Both the position numbers and the translations under genes were made by a program. Under the pieces are notes generated by a model that was not told the DNA's origin, made no database searches, and saw only the letters and a program-made list of their open reading frames with translations. Positions 20,348 to 29,956 of a stretch of 64,000 nt of DNA are shown here, piece after piece. The first letter of the stretch is position 1. The number at the start of each line of letters is the position of its first letter. This stretch comes from Plectosphaerella cucumerina. Lineage: Eukaryota > Ascomycota > Sordariomycetes > Glomerellales > Plectosphaerellaceae. The stretch spans positions 4,898,001 to 4,962,000 of the forward strand of contig JAGPXD010000002.1 of assembly GCA_020746995.1 (NCBI GenBank), written 5' to 3'.

Positions 20348-22636
20348 TCACACCGAGAACCAGCGCAGGCCGTTCACGAAGAACTTTCCGTCGGATGCCC
20401 GCTCGTAGGAGCGGTGCTCGACGCTGCCGTCGTCGTGGTTGAGGATAAGGGTGCCGTTATTGACGTCACCCTGGGCCCTCCAGGTGCCCGTCGGGTTGCG
20501 CACGTCGTAAGCGTACGCCGAGACTCGCTCGTCTAGCGACACGGCGATGGCGCTGCTGCCGAGGGAGAACGAGAAGCGGCCGTTGGTGCCGAGAGCATAG
20601 GCGTTATTTTCGTTCCACCCGTTCCCGGTGCGCAGGTACCGGTAGTTACCGGCGAGGGCGCGCTCCAGGCTGCCCGTCCTGGTAACAGTAGCTGCTTCGG
20701 CGGCGGCTGACGGACTAGCAGGGTCATCGTTGCTCCCCGCGTCCCCGCCGGCGGCGGCTGGGTTGCTGCTGACCTGCGAGGGGAACATGCTGTTGAACGC
20801 GGCCTCAGTCGCCTCAATCTGCTGTAGGCGCTGCTGCGCTACCACCTCCGACTCCTGGTAGCGCTGCATCAGACTGGCCATGCTGTTGTCCTGGCCTTGG
20901 CTGGTGGCGCCAACACGCTCGATGCTCTTCATCAGCGCCGAGCCGAAGGCGGAGGCCTTCTCGCCTACAGTCCGGGGTTCCGCCGTGCCGCTCGCCTGCT
21001 TGGTCCGATACTTGTTCACCTGCCGCCCTACCTCGCTCCACATCTTCATGCTGGTATCGAGGGGGTTGCTGTTGGCCTTGATGGCGATGTTCATGTAGGC
21101 CTTGCCGACGTTGCCTGTTTTTTGTAGCATGGAGGGGCCCGTCGCTGCTTCGTCCTCCACGGCCGGGGCCGTGGCCGTGGTCGGTGCCATTGTCAGTGCC
21201 ATTGTCGGTGCCATTGTCGGTGCCGGGATCTGAGCGACGGTAGGGACCGTTGGATCGCTCGCCGTGGCCTGAAAGTCTCCGATGCTGGCCTCCGGCGGGT
21301 CGTCGACGTCGAGTGTGCTCAGGTCCGGCACCTCTGGATCGCCGGGGTCCGTCACCTGCGCCTGCTCGATGGCTGCTTGCTGCTGCAGCCGCGCCGCCAT
21401 GACGATGACCAGCATGAGCTTCTCGGGCGGCAGGCTAGCGAGCGGGTTCAAGTTCTCCGGGGTGATGTCGACCTCGCGGGGACCCTGGGCCGTCTCGGAG
21501 GTTGTTGGAACCGCCTGTGCCTCTGCCTCGGCCGCGGCTGCCTGCTTCTCCTTACTCTTTTGCACCTGCGACTGCACCACCGTGTTTAGGAGCGTCAGGC
21601 CCGCCGTCTCCGGGTCGTCCGGGTCTGCCGCCGAGGCGATGAAGTTGAGGGCCGTCGCGGCGCCACTCAGCAAGCTGGCACCCTTCTCAGACTTCACAAA
21701 ATTGACGGCGCTGGTGCCCATCGACTTGACCTGGTCGCCCAACGGCCTGATCGCCTTGCGCTTGATCTCTGCCTTGGGGGCCGTCGGTTCGACCGGCGAC
21801 ATGGCGACCTCGCGCTGTGTCGTGTGCGGATCGGCCGCCACCTGCGCAGGCTCCTGCTGCACGAAGACCTGCTCCTGGAAGACCGGCGCATTGTGTTGGA
21901 AGTTCTGCACCGGGGAACCAGTCTGTGACGTATTCGGGCGCGTCGGCAGGGGCGGCGGGCGGTTCATGTTGACGCCCTGGAACGCCTGGGCGGCGTTCTT
22001 CCAGCCCTGGGCACCGGAGTCCTGCTTGACCGAATCGATGGCGTTCCGGCCAGCACTCATCACGTCCTTCATGAGGCCGCCGAGCGCCGAGGGGCGCCTG
22101 GGCTGCGTTTGAGTCGCCTGCGTCGGAGGCGGTGCGAAGCCGTCCACCGGCACGCGGTCAGGGTGCTGCGGCGGGGGCGCGTACGCGTACGGGGTGTAGA
22201 TCTGGTAGCTCGGGTGCATGCTCGCTTGGAACCGCGGGTCCTGGACCTGTGGTGCCTCCTGCGGCCGGTTCTCCCAGCGGATCGGCGGCGGGCCGGGCGG
22301 CGGCGGCGGCAGGATGTAGCCCGGAGGCAGAGTGTAGCCCGGCGGCAGCGTGTAACCCGGCGGCAGTGTGTAACCCGGCGGCAGCGTGTAGCTGGCCGGT
22401 GCACCGTAGGGCTGCGCGCCAGTGTAGCGAGGTGTGCCCAGGGAGAGAGTTGGATTAAGGTACTCGCCCATGTTTTGAATGGTGTCTGGTCTGGTTGATT
22501 GAGCCAGTTGTTGATAGCTTCCTTCAACGGATCCGGCTGCTGCGTAGCTGTCGGCGTTGTTAGGTGAGATTTTGTTGATCGACATGTCTTCAAAATGCTG
22601 CAACACTTCCATTTCGTAAAGCCTCTGCACATTCAT
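20348..22636 (-). CDS. low-complexity Pro/Ala/Gln-rich protein of unknown function
   Basis: The frame is open for 762 residues from ATG 22636 (MNVQRLYEMEVLQHFEDMS) to the stop at 20348. The N-terminal third contains four to five tandem copies of the pentapeptide TLPPGY followed by a poly-Pro run, then Pro/Gln-rich spacers. The middle has amphipathic segments (ALGGLMKDVMSAGRNAID; MGTSAVNFVKSEKGASLLSG) that recur as GKAYMNIAIKANSNPLD. Thr-Met-Ala-Pro repeats (PTMAPTMALTMAP) lie near residue 490. The last 100 residues (LAGNYRYLRTGNGWNENN to GKFFVNGLRWFSV) look like a compact beta-rich domain. There is no signal peptide or membrane segment. The same frame stays open upstream to 23161, but that part looks non-coding in this frame. 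The gene lies wholly inside the 5S insertion. I do not recognise the family. Confidence 0.55.
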   Translation of the reverse strand: MNVQRLYEMEVLQHFEDMSINKISPNNADSYAAAGSVEGSYQQLAQSTRPDTIQNMGEYLNPTLSLGTPRYTGAQPYGAPASYTLPPGYTLPPGYTLPPGYTLPPGYILPPPPPGPPPIRWENRPQEAPQVQDPRFQASMHPSYQIYTPYAYAPPPQHPDRVPVDGFAPPPTQATQTQPRRPSALGGLMKDVMSAGRNAIDSVKQDSGAQGWKNAAQAFQGVNMNRPPPLPTRPNTSQTGSPVQNFQHNAPVFQEQVFVQQEPAQVAADPHTTQREVAMSPVEPTAPKAEIKRKAIRPLGDQVKSMGTSAVNFVKSEKGASLLSGAATALNFIASAADPDDPETAGLTLLNTVVQSQVQKSKEKQAAAAEAEAQAVPTTSETAQGPREVDITPENLNPLASLPPEKLMLVIVMAARLQQQAAIEQAQVTDPGDPEVPDLSTLDVDDPPEASIGDFQATASDPTVPTVAQIPAPTMAPTMALTMAPTTATAPAVEDEAATGPSMLQKTGNVGKAYMNIAIKANSNPLDTSMKMWSEVGRQVNKYRTKQASGTAEPRTVGEKASAFGSALMKSIERVGATSQGQDNSMASLMQRYQESEVVAQQRLQQIEATEAAFNSMFPSQVSSNPAAAGGDAGSNDDPASPSAAAEAATVTRTGSLERALAGNYRYLRTGNGWNENNAYALGTNGRFSFSLGSSAIAVSLDERVSAYAYDVRNPTGTWRAQGDVNNGTLILNHDDGSVEHRSYERASDGKFFVNGLRWFSV

Positions 22637-23700
22637 CACCTCCCGAGCCTTCTTCGCCCAGTGAAGGTTCGTATATGCTGGTGCGGCTGTTATAGGTGAT
22701 TTGAGAGCGTCTGGTGTTCTTGAGCGGATCCCTCTTGCGGCGTGGTGCGTGTGCTGGGATCGACGCCGTGCCAGCAGCGCTCTGATGTTGCTGCACCTGC
22801 TGCGCCATGAGCTGGCAGTTTGTTTCATCGGACATTGAACTATAATCAGCCGTTCGGCACGGCGCCTTGCGCCAGCGATTCCTGGATCCTGGGTTGGCGC
22901 ATTTCCTCGACTAAGCTTCTCAGCTCCACCCGGCGCTTGTCCCTGCACGGCAGGCAACGGCCGCTGCGTCGGGTTGAGCTGCCTCGCGGAGCTACTGTAA
23001 GGTATGGCTGACAACCCCCGTGGCGTCAACCTTCTGTGCCACTTTCGCGCTGGCGCTGGCTTGCTGTTGCTTCTCCGTTGGTACAACAGGGCTGTGGCCA
23101 TTGAAATAGCGGCTGCTGCATGGTGCCGCCAACGAGGTACTTCCCAAAACCGTGTGGGCACATCTTCTCCAGCATGTAGTCACCGAAGCAGGTCGATAGA
23201 TCCCGAACGGACATGTAGCCTGGTTCTTGGACTTGGGCGCTCTCAAGATGGTGCTGTCCGACGACCTCCTCGTAGAGCAGAGCCTGGCTCCGAACACGTG
23301 GTGATCACCGCAGTCATCGACCACACCGGATGATGCATCTATGGGCTTCAGCTGATGAAGGTCGACATCGCCCCAGCCGCCGCGCGATTGCGTCCTACAG
23401 GAGGGCTGCCTGGCGCCTCCTCCCTGCCCAGTAGACTAACCCCGCTTTGCACGGCCTGGAGCCACTCCACGCGAAGAAGGAGACGTTTGGGGTGGCGGCA
23501 CAGGCTTATCGTGGGTGCGTTCGGCGGGCGGGTACCGCGCCTGCGACAGCGTCGGCAGCTGCAAGCTGCCCTGCAGATTAAACCCCGCCGGCACCACGAG
23601 GAACGCCCCAGCCCCATCACCGGCAGCCCCTAACATCATCGCACGGCTGAGATCCCAGCAAGTCGATGATCTCGGCGGACGCATAGGTTCTTGAATAAGT
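22637..23700 (-). pseudogene. frameshifted 5' part of the 20348 gene
   Basis: Coding-like segments run 5' to 3' on the minus strand but change frame repeatedly: ASAEIIDLLGSQPCDD (about 23690), AGAFLVVPAGFNLQGSLQLP, VDLHQLKPIDASSGVVDDCG (about 23370-23310), LLYEEVVGQHHLESAQ and YMLEKMCPHGFGKYLVGG (about 23280-23120), YFNGHSPVVPTEKQQQAS (about 23115), KRRVELRSLVEEMRQPRI (about 22950-22890) and MSDETNCQLMAQQVQQHQ (22835). Adjacent segments abut or overlap, so introns cannot explain all the shifts. At least four single-base-scale indels are implied. Either the gene is dying from its 5' end or the assembly is poor here. Confidence 0.55.
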
Positions 23701-23744
23701 TAAATTCTACCTCTCTCGGAGATACCTAGCTCTAACTTGAAAGT

Positions 23745-23800
23745 AGGGCTGGATTAGTCCTCGGGTCGGTGACGACCAGCGAATACCCGGTGTTGTATGT
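23745..23800 (+). rRNA. 5S rRNA gene, 3' part (interrupted)
   Basis: From CTGGATTAGT at 23749 through TCGGTGACGACCAGCGAATA to TGTTGTATGT at 23800, this is the last 52 bases of a fungal 5S rRNA, preceded by the duplicated AGGG (23745-23748). A CTTTTT run directly after it is a Pol III terminator. The 5' part is at 19438-19504. The segment lies 34 bases from the stop codon of the hydrolase gene on the other strand. Confidence 0.85.
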
Positions 23801-23833
23801 CTTTTTGGTTTTGCTTTCCAAGATGCCGGTGTC

Positions 23834-24863
23834 CTAGATATGAGCCTTTGCCGGGGAAGCGCCCCCGTCCAAGAATGTCTGGAGAGACTTGGCGTAAGAC
23901 CTGGCAAACTGGAAGAGGTGGCCGTGGCCCGAGTCCGGATAGATGTGTAGCTCGGCGTTGGGCAGGTGTTGCTGCATGATAAAGCTGTTGACCGTGGGTG
24001 CAAGGACATCAGTTTTCCCGTTGGTGACAAGAACTGGGCCCTTCATGTTGGCGAGGCTTTCGATGTTCGCGGGGTTACGTGTGAAGTTCAGAATGGCGTT
24101 CAGCTGAGCCGTGGTGCCGGGGTCGACGACGGTGTCCGCCCTCTTCTCTCCTGGGACTTGGCGCTCGAAGATGCGACCGGCATATTCGATGCCTGCGGCC
24201 TTGCTGGTTTCGGAAGGATAGAAGAAGAGTCCGAGAAGCTGCTCGACGGTGACATTCCCGCTGGCGGTTTGGAAGACCGAAGGCAGAGTTTCGATCGTTC
24301 CAGGGGCCTGACCGGCAATGGACCCTGCGATGGCTACCCTGTTGGTGACCTCAGGGAAGAGCTCGGCAAAACGCTGTGCAACACCACCGCCCATGGAGAA
24401 TCCAAGAACGTCTGTCTTCTGTACGCCGATGGCAGCAAGGAAGTCGGCAGCTGACGAGGCCATTGCGTCAATCGAGGAAGGGATCACGCCGTCGCTGTGG
24501 CCGACGCCGACGTTGTCGAACAGGATCACCTGTCGAGTGAGGGCAATGTAGTTGACCAGCAGGGGATCGGTCAAGTCCATGGTCGAGCGGAAGTTGCAAA
24601 AGTATACGAGGGGAAGGCCGGTTGGCTTTCCGAATCTGCGGTACGCCATCCTGGTGCCCTTGACATCGACGTACTCCGTCTTCACAATCTGGGCGAGCTT
24701 CGGGGGTGGTTTGTCGTAGATGTCCACAGTGGCGTAGGGACGGAAGCCTCCCGGACTGCCGAGGGAAGTCAGCTTGATGGTGAATTGGTCAGAAGATTGG
24801 GCCATACCTAGGTGCAGCCATCGCTAGCACGGCAAAGGTGGCGAAGAGGGTAGTGAGCAACAT
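23834..24863 (-). CDS. secreted alpha/beta hydrolase
   Basis: Best model: exon 1 24808-24863 and exon 2 23834-24755, with a 52-base intron (donor GTATGG, branch GCTGAC, acceptor GGCAG), 325 residues. Exon 1 encodes the signal peptide MLLTTLFATFAVLAMAAP, and the join gives SPGGFRPYATVDIY in frame. The nucleophile elbow is GFSMGGG, the acid is probably Asp in NGKTDVLAP and the base His in DSGHGHLF; FDNVGVGHSDG is the usual strand-4 region. The family includes haloperoxidase-like hydrolases and esterases; the substrate is unknown. An ATG at 24805, inside the intron, is in frame with exon 2 (MAQSSDQFTIKL) and would give a 323-residue cytosolic form if the intron were retained or transcription began later. 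A GTATAAG box lies at 24949-24955. Confidence 0.88.
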
Positions 24864-25535
24864 CGTCTTGTTCAGGGGTGAGATTGGTTTGAAGGTTTGT
24901 AGAGATGAGATGGATATCACAACTCAAGTGGGAGTCTTTGCCATGATTCTTATACAAGAAAACGACAGCCTATGTGACGATGGTGGCGTCCATGGACTAC
25001 CATCACGGAGTCGCATCGAAGTCCGAAGTGCAGGTCTTCGGGAACCTTCGCATTACAAGTCCTACTAAAGAAACCTACCGACGAACCCTCCGGTCGCATT
25101 CACCATTTAAGGATGGATTAATTACCCAGATTTTCCATCGCAAATCCACTGACTCGACAGAGCACACGCTTTATCAGCCGACATGGCCTGAGCATTGCAT
25201 CCCTACCTACTGATGATCAATCAAAATCGCCCCGGGCCCGCACTCTCGCAACTCTTCGCTTCGCGTAGTCTCAACAACACTGAGCACGGGATCAGGTGAG
25301 ATGCCACATCGGCAGTTGCCTCTCTGAGCATCGGGAAGGATTTGTAGGGCGAACCTTCGGGGGCTGGATGTGTGAATTGTGAGGTGGTTGAACGCTGCAT
25401 CAGGGGCTGCCCTGCTTCATGCGCTCGAGTCTCCAATGTGCGACCTCACATTCTCACGATCAGCACCAATTCGCAGTGGAAAAGGATGTATTAAGCATTA
25501 CTAAAGAATTCGCCTCCGATCAAGGTAGATCTCTC

Positions 25536-26456
25536 TCAGAATCCGTGGCTTGCAAACTCCTTCTCGGTCCAGGCCTCCAACGCACTCGCAGCCTTGTCAT
25601 CACCAAGGACTGCCTCCTTATACTCCGTCAACTTCTGGTTGTAAAAGCCGCCGCTCCTGATGTTCTTGCGGTCCGTTGTGCTGGCCCATAGTTGTGCCCG
25701 CGCGCCAGCGTGCACATCTGTCAGGAAAATAGACCCAGCCAGGCTGACCAGGGCTCCGATCCAAGGCCGCCGCTTCCTGAAATCGTCGAAAAGGCCAGTG
25801 TTGACGACACCGGGATGAATCGCCACGACCTTGATTGCGGGATATTGCTGGCTTAGGGTGCGGGAATGGTAGTAGTCTGCTAGCTTCGAATGGCCGTAGC
25901 GTGCCAGTCCCGAGATCTCCTCAAGAGGTGTCTTGCATTGAGAGAGGAGGATCCCCTGCTTTGGGGCCTGCTTGAACAGCTCCGAGCTCAGGTTGATGAT
26001 GCGAGCATCGCCGTCTTTTTGCGCTGCTGTCTTCTCCAGGGCGGGAAGAAGAAGTTTGGTGAGCAGCGCCGGCCCCATGTAGTTCGAGCCAAACTGAACT
26101 TCGTAGCCGTCCGTGGTCAAGCCCGGAGGAGAAGCCATCAGGCCGGCGTTGTTCATCAGGATGTCCAGGCGATCGGACTGGTTGTGGAAGGCTTCGGCTG
26201 CCTTTTTGATGGATGCAAACGATCCCAAGTCCAGTTCGAGAAACTTAATCTTGTCTTTGGCAGCTGGGACGGCCGCCTCAATCTCCTTGATGGCAGCGTC
26301 GGCGCGTGCTCTCGTCCTGGCGGTGAGGTAGATGGCTGCGGGGTTGTGCTTGGCGAGTTGAAGCACGCTCTCCTTTCCGAGACCACTGCTTCCGCCGGTC
26401 ACGATAATGACCTTGCCAGACAGGTCTGGGATGTCGGCGTCGGGTGAGAATCCCAT
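25536..26456 (-). CDS. short-chain dehydrogenase, retinol-dehydrogenase-like
   Basis: Single exon, 306 residues from MGFSPDADIPDLSGKVIIV. SDR motifs: TGGSSGLGKES, NNAGLMA, LSSELFK (Ser) and YGHSKLADYY (Tyr, Lys). Fungal proteins of this type act on diverse carbonyl compounds; the substrate is not known. In-frame codons upstream of 26456 exist but have no homology, so the MGFSP start is preferred. A short decayed copy of codons around FGSNYMGPALLTKLLLPALE lies 6.7 kb to the left at 19253-19342, so this gene was once duplicated locally. Confidence 0.9.
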   Translation of the reverse strand: MGFSPDADIPDLSGKVIIVTGGSSGLGKESVLQLAKHNPAAIYLTARTRARADAAIKEIEAAVPAAKDKIKFLELDLGSFASIKKAAEAFHNQSDRLDILMNNAGLMASPPGLTTDGYEVQFGSNYMGPALLTKLLLPALEKTAAQKDGDARIINLSSELFKQAPKQGILLSQCKTPLEEISGLARYGHSKLADYYHSRTLSQQYPAIKVVAIHPGVVNTGLFDDFRKRRPWIGALVSLAGSIFLTDVHAGARAQLWASTTDRKNIRSGGFYNQKLTEYKEAVLGDDKAASALEAWTEKEFASHGF

Positions 26457-27550
26457 CTTGGCGTATCGGGATTGCGAGGTGAGATGAATGAGTGGGAGGT
26501 AAGAATGCGGGAGTGGGGGGTTGGGATGGAAGATGTCAACAATGGAAGTGATTGATTTGGCCTGACGCACTGAATAGGCGAATGACTTGCGATTTGTGAA
26601 GGATGAAGTGATGACATGCACAGTAGGTGGATGATGACCTCCCATATATTAAGGTAGGGGAGCTGTGAAGAAGAGGGAGCCGCCATCCCCGGTCGGCCCG
26701 ACAAAGCATCCTTTCCCGCCCGGCTACCGATCCGACAGCGCTGAGGAAGCTTGATTATTAATTCCAGTTTCCTAGGGAGAATACTTTTTCAGAGATAAGT
26801 GGCCAGACCAGAACGCACCATGCCCGGTGGTTAGCGGAACCCGAGGTGGGGAGACGGCGCCGCCGAACCCGGCAGACGGAGGGTTTTCGGACATTGTGAG
26901 TGCGAAAAGGCACCGGGTTCCTGCGTTAGAATTCAATCAACACGGATCCAGTAGGCCTCGCTTTGGCCCGAACAGAAAACATATGACGGACTGATGCGGA
27001 TTTGGAAGCACCCGATGGAAGTAGCTCGAACATGATTTCTCAAGGTGGAGGCAATGGTCTCCCTGCCACGCGGCTTCTCTGGCAATGGCATGCAGTCTTG
27101 ATGAGAGACAACGCGTGTGGCCGATGGGGAATGTCTTTTACAGTAAGTAGCCAACCAAGACAAGTGGCCAGTGCATGCTGCTACGGCTGCCAGCATGTGG
27201 CATTGATGTTGACCTGCTCATCCGTCTCTGCTCTCTGCCATGACTGGACCATGCGTCCTACGCCGGCGAGGTAACCCAAGTTCGGTCCACATGCTGCTTT
27301 ATGGACCGGAATTCAATGATCCACATTGGTTTGTGATGCTGCAAGCGGGAAAAATCGACTCATCTTGGGGAACCGGTCATTTTATTGACGGAGTTGCGCC
27401 ATACGTTCGCAGACCTCAATCAAAACACCCGCTTCAAACTTCTCGCTTACGCATACGAATCTCACAATGAATCAATTCTATTCACAGGTTCAAATTCAAT
27501 CAATATAGCAGTCAACTCGATCATTGACATCAGCTAACATCAGGATGTTA
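26457..27550. other. gene-free stretch
   Basis: About 1.1 kb between the SDR gene and the NmrA-like gene. Only short ORFs without motifs are present. The right part is A/T-richer. Nothing further recognised. Confidence 0.5.
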
Positions 27551-28810
27551 TCACAGAAGCGATGACCAATCCTCCTGCTTGATGTAATCCTCAACAGTGG
27601 GAAGCGAAATGGGGACGCCGAGCTGTGGTTACCATGGTTAGAATGCAAGCGGAAGCTTTGAAGGGATCGATACATACGTCTTTGGGAAGCACAACAGTCG
27701 GGTCTCTACCGTCGTATCCAAACTCGGAGACGTACTCAAACATGTCGGCCATCTCCTCGCCAATTCCACCGGGGACTGCTTGTTCGAGAATCTGACGGTC
27801 CAGACGCTCAAAGCGGCATTCGACCCCATGGACCTTGCCCCAGAGAGCAGCATACTCAGTCCAGCTCGAGGGACCCCGGGTTCCAAGGAGGTTCTGGCCA
27901 GCGGGGGCCCTGACCAGAGCAAGTACAAATTCCCCTGCACATGCTTCGTTAGCCGATAGAAGTCTGGAAAGTTGGAAAGTCCTGGAGAAGGTCGGTACTT
28001 GCCGGTGTCGTGACGAGCTTCAACATGGGCAACCGGGCCGTTGGGGTCAGCAGGGAACCTCAACACGTACGTGCCATCAGTTTGCTGAGCCATGGTCAGT
28101 CATTCGGCTTCAAAGCGTGATGTTGTTTTAAAACCCCTACCTTTACGGGCTTTCCAAAGGGCAGCGGCCCGAAACCCTTCCAGTTCGTCAGGTACAGACC
28201 AACCTGAAGGTAGGAGGTCTTCTCAGCAAGTTGCGGGTATGTCGTCCTCAGATACTCGACCGCCATCCACTTTGCATCAAAGTGGAAGTTGTGAGCGTAC
28301 TTGCCGCCGCTCCACTTCTTGGTGTGGGAGAGCGTGGAGAGCACAAATCGATCCAGAGTGTCGAGAGTCGCGTTGGCAGCATCGACAATGTTCTTGCCAT
28401 GTTGGACCTCGACATCGTAGGCGATGGTGTTGACGGGGACATTCTCGGTCTTGGCTTGCTCCTGAATCTTGGGGTCACGGGTGATGCCCCAGAAGTCGGT
28501 GACTCCAAAGATGACGTTTGATCCGGCGAATGCTGCAGTCAACTGAGCTGCGTCTCCAGCGTCACCCTTGACCATTTCGACGCCCTTTTTGACCCATTCC
28601 TGGCTTGTGGCCTTGCTTGGGTCCCGAGTCACGCCACGGATGTGCCAGCTGCCCTCTCGAAGAAAGACATCAGCAACGGAAGCGCCCTGAGAATTGTCAG
28701 TGACAGAATTGGAGACGGTACGAATGGTGAAGGATAGCTCTTTGATGGAACTCGTCTTGACTCACCTGCTGGCCGGTAATGCCTAGAATGGTGATAATTT
28801 TCTTCGCCAT
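27551..28810 (-). CDS. NmrA-like / isoflavone-reductase-type NAD(P)-binding protein, 5 exons
   Basis: Exons 28766-28810, 28141-28686, 28003-28084, 27678-27934 and 27551-27622 give 333 residues. The Rossmann motif GITGQQGASV is split by intron 1. The family body is clear: VVEMVKGD-like VEMVKGDAGD, GVTDFW, TLSHTKKWSGGKYAH, LYLTNW and later FVLALVRAPAGQNLLGT and ADMFEYVSEFGYDG. Intron 3 has a non-canonical GC donor (GGCAAGTACC at 28002) with a normal CAG acceptor; without it the frame HDTG-EFVLAL is lost. Proteins of this group bind NAD(P) and act either as redox sensors, like NmrA, or as reductases; which applies here is open. Confidence 0.9.
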
Positions 28811-29393
28811 GGTGGAGTTGAAAGAGAAGGCAATGGGACTCGAGTTGGATGCAGTGTTCAGTGTGTGAAAGCAGTCAAGTTTGGATATCGAACTCCTCGA
28901 GATATTTGCTTCAGGTTAAATCCATGCATCTATATTCATGAATGCATCAGATTGCCGGGGTTCGGCTGCATGAAATTGATGATAAATCCAGGCTCCTCGG
29001 GGGCTTTTTCACGGAGGCTTTCGCACCATGAGGCGGACTTACGCGGAAGCAACCTCGTCGAAACGATAGTACCTAACCGATGCAGCCGACAGGTCTACAG
29101 CGCATTTGTAATCCTGGGCTTCTGCTGAAGACCACAGACTGGCCGATGGGTGACGATCATTACACCGTGCGGCATTGGCCACAATCTCAGCAAGACTACG
29201 GAGGATATTCCGCGTATTCGATTGTCGCACAGAGACAGAAATGTACAAAGCGGCAGGAAAAGAATGGAGCAAATTACATTCAAAGTGTCTAGTCCGGCTG
29301 CATGGTTTCTCCAGCAAGGTCAGAAATTCCATTCATGACATCACAGGCATTTACCAGGAAGTTATGATCTGTTGCCCGGCACTCCGCATTTCC

Positions 29394-29956
29394 TTAAACA
29401 TTGACGCAAACAAGGTTTCCATCATGATTATCAATGTAGTTGACTGTTGATCTGGTTCAGCTGGCTGTTGACATGTACTTCTAGATGGAAATGACTCACC
29501 GAAGGGGAAGGAGTTGTGGATGGTTCCGCCAGCGTTGTCGCCGCACTCTCCGTACAGCGTCGAGATACCGGTGCCAAAAGTCCACTGAATGCTCACATTG
29601 TCACAGGTCAGGTGGAAGTTGCCGCTATTGCTGTCAATTCAACATTCCACAAGCATCTAGTGCCCCGGGCTGCCTGAAACTTACTTGCGTTGGGGGATGA
29701 TGTGGCCCAGACGGTTGCCAAAGCAGTTGCCGAGATGCAGTGCTGGCTCGAACCGGATACCGCCCGAGGCGTCAATACACTGGAGGCAGCGAAGAATCCC
29801 GTCGAGGTATTGACAGCCAGTGCAGGACCGATCAGCCATGAGGGACACCTCTTCGCCGCCGGTAAAAGACAGATCGCCGGTCTCGGCACGAGCGACAGCG
29901 GCCGACGTGAGAGGAGCGATGAAGCTGAGAACGGTGATAAAAGTAGAAGAACTCAT
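29394..29956 (-). CDS. secreted CVNH-type (cyanovirin-N homology) lectin-like protein
   Basis: Exons 29685-29956, 29500-29630 and 29394-29443 (donors GTAAGT and GTGAGT; acceptors GACAG and CAACAG) give 150 residues. The start MSSSTFITVLSFIAPLTSA is a signal peptide. After a Cys-rich segment (SCTGCQYLDGILRCLQC) comes one CVNH module: LHLGNCFGNRLGHI, SGNFHLTCDNVSI and TLYGECGD, ending VNYIDNHDGNLVCVNV. The last 17 residues come from exon 3, and this ending is the usual close of the fold, which supports the splice. CVNH proteins bind high-mannose glycans; in fungi they are often secreted or cytosolic lectins of unclear role. The extra cysteines before the domain are unusual for the family. Confidence 0.8.

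Larger units (their letters stand above)
19505..23748. mobile_element. 4.24 kb insertion inside a 5S rRNA gene
   Basis: The two parts of one 5S rRNA gene flank this segment, and AGGG is present at both junctions (19501-19504 and 23745-23748), as for a 4-base target duplication. The inserted DNA begins GGGTTTTGCC and ends AACTTGAAAGT. I see no terminal inverted repeats, LTR ends, poly-A tail or recognisable transposase, integrase, reverse transcriptase or tyrosine recombinase. It carries an unrecognised low-complexity protein gene on the minus strand (20348-22636, with decayed 5' sequence to 23700) and an FG-repeat-like coding remnant at its left end. It may be a non-autonomous or captured-DNA insertion; the class is unknown. 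Confidence 0.6.

Noticed and set aside
21282..22112. 276-codon plus-strand frame opposite the low-complexity gene
   Set aside because: Exact shadow of the minus-strand frame with its repeats; Cys/Ser-rich shadow composition and no domain.
22637..23161. N-terminal extension of the low-complexity gene in its own frame
   Set aside because: The frame is open but has no ATG at its upstream end (GTG at 23161; first ATG 23101) and its residues are the Arg/Ser-rich shadow type, while the other frames read better.
19505..23748. LTR retrotransposon, LINE, Helitron or TIR transposon as the 5S insertion
   Set aside because: No TG...CA long repeats, no poly-A, no CTRR/hairpin end, no inverted termini and no matching enzyme were found, so no class is claimed.
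24805..24805. ATG 24805 as the main start of the hydrolase
   Set aside because: It lies inside a well-formed 52-base intron whose removal yields a signal peptide; kept only as an alternative form.
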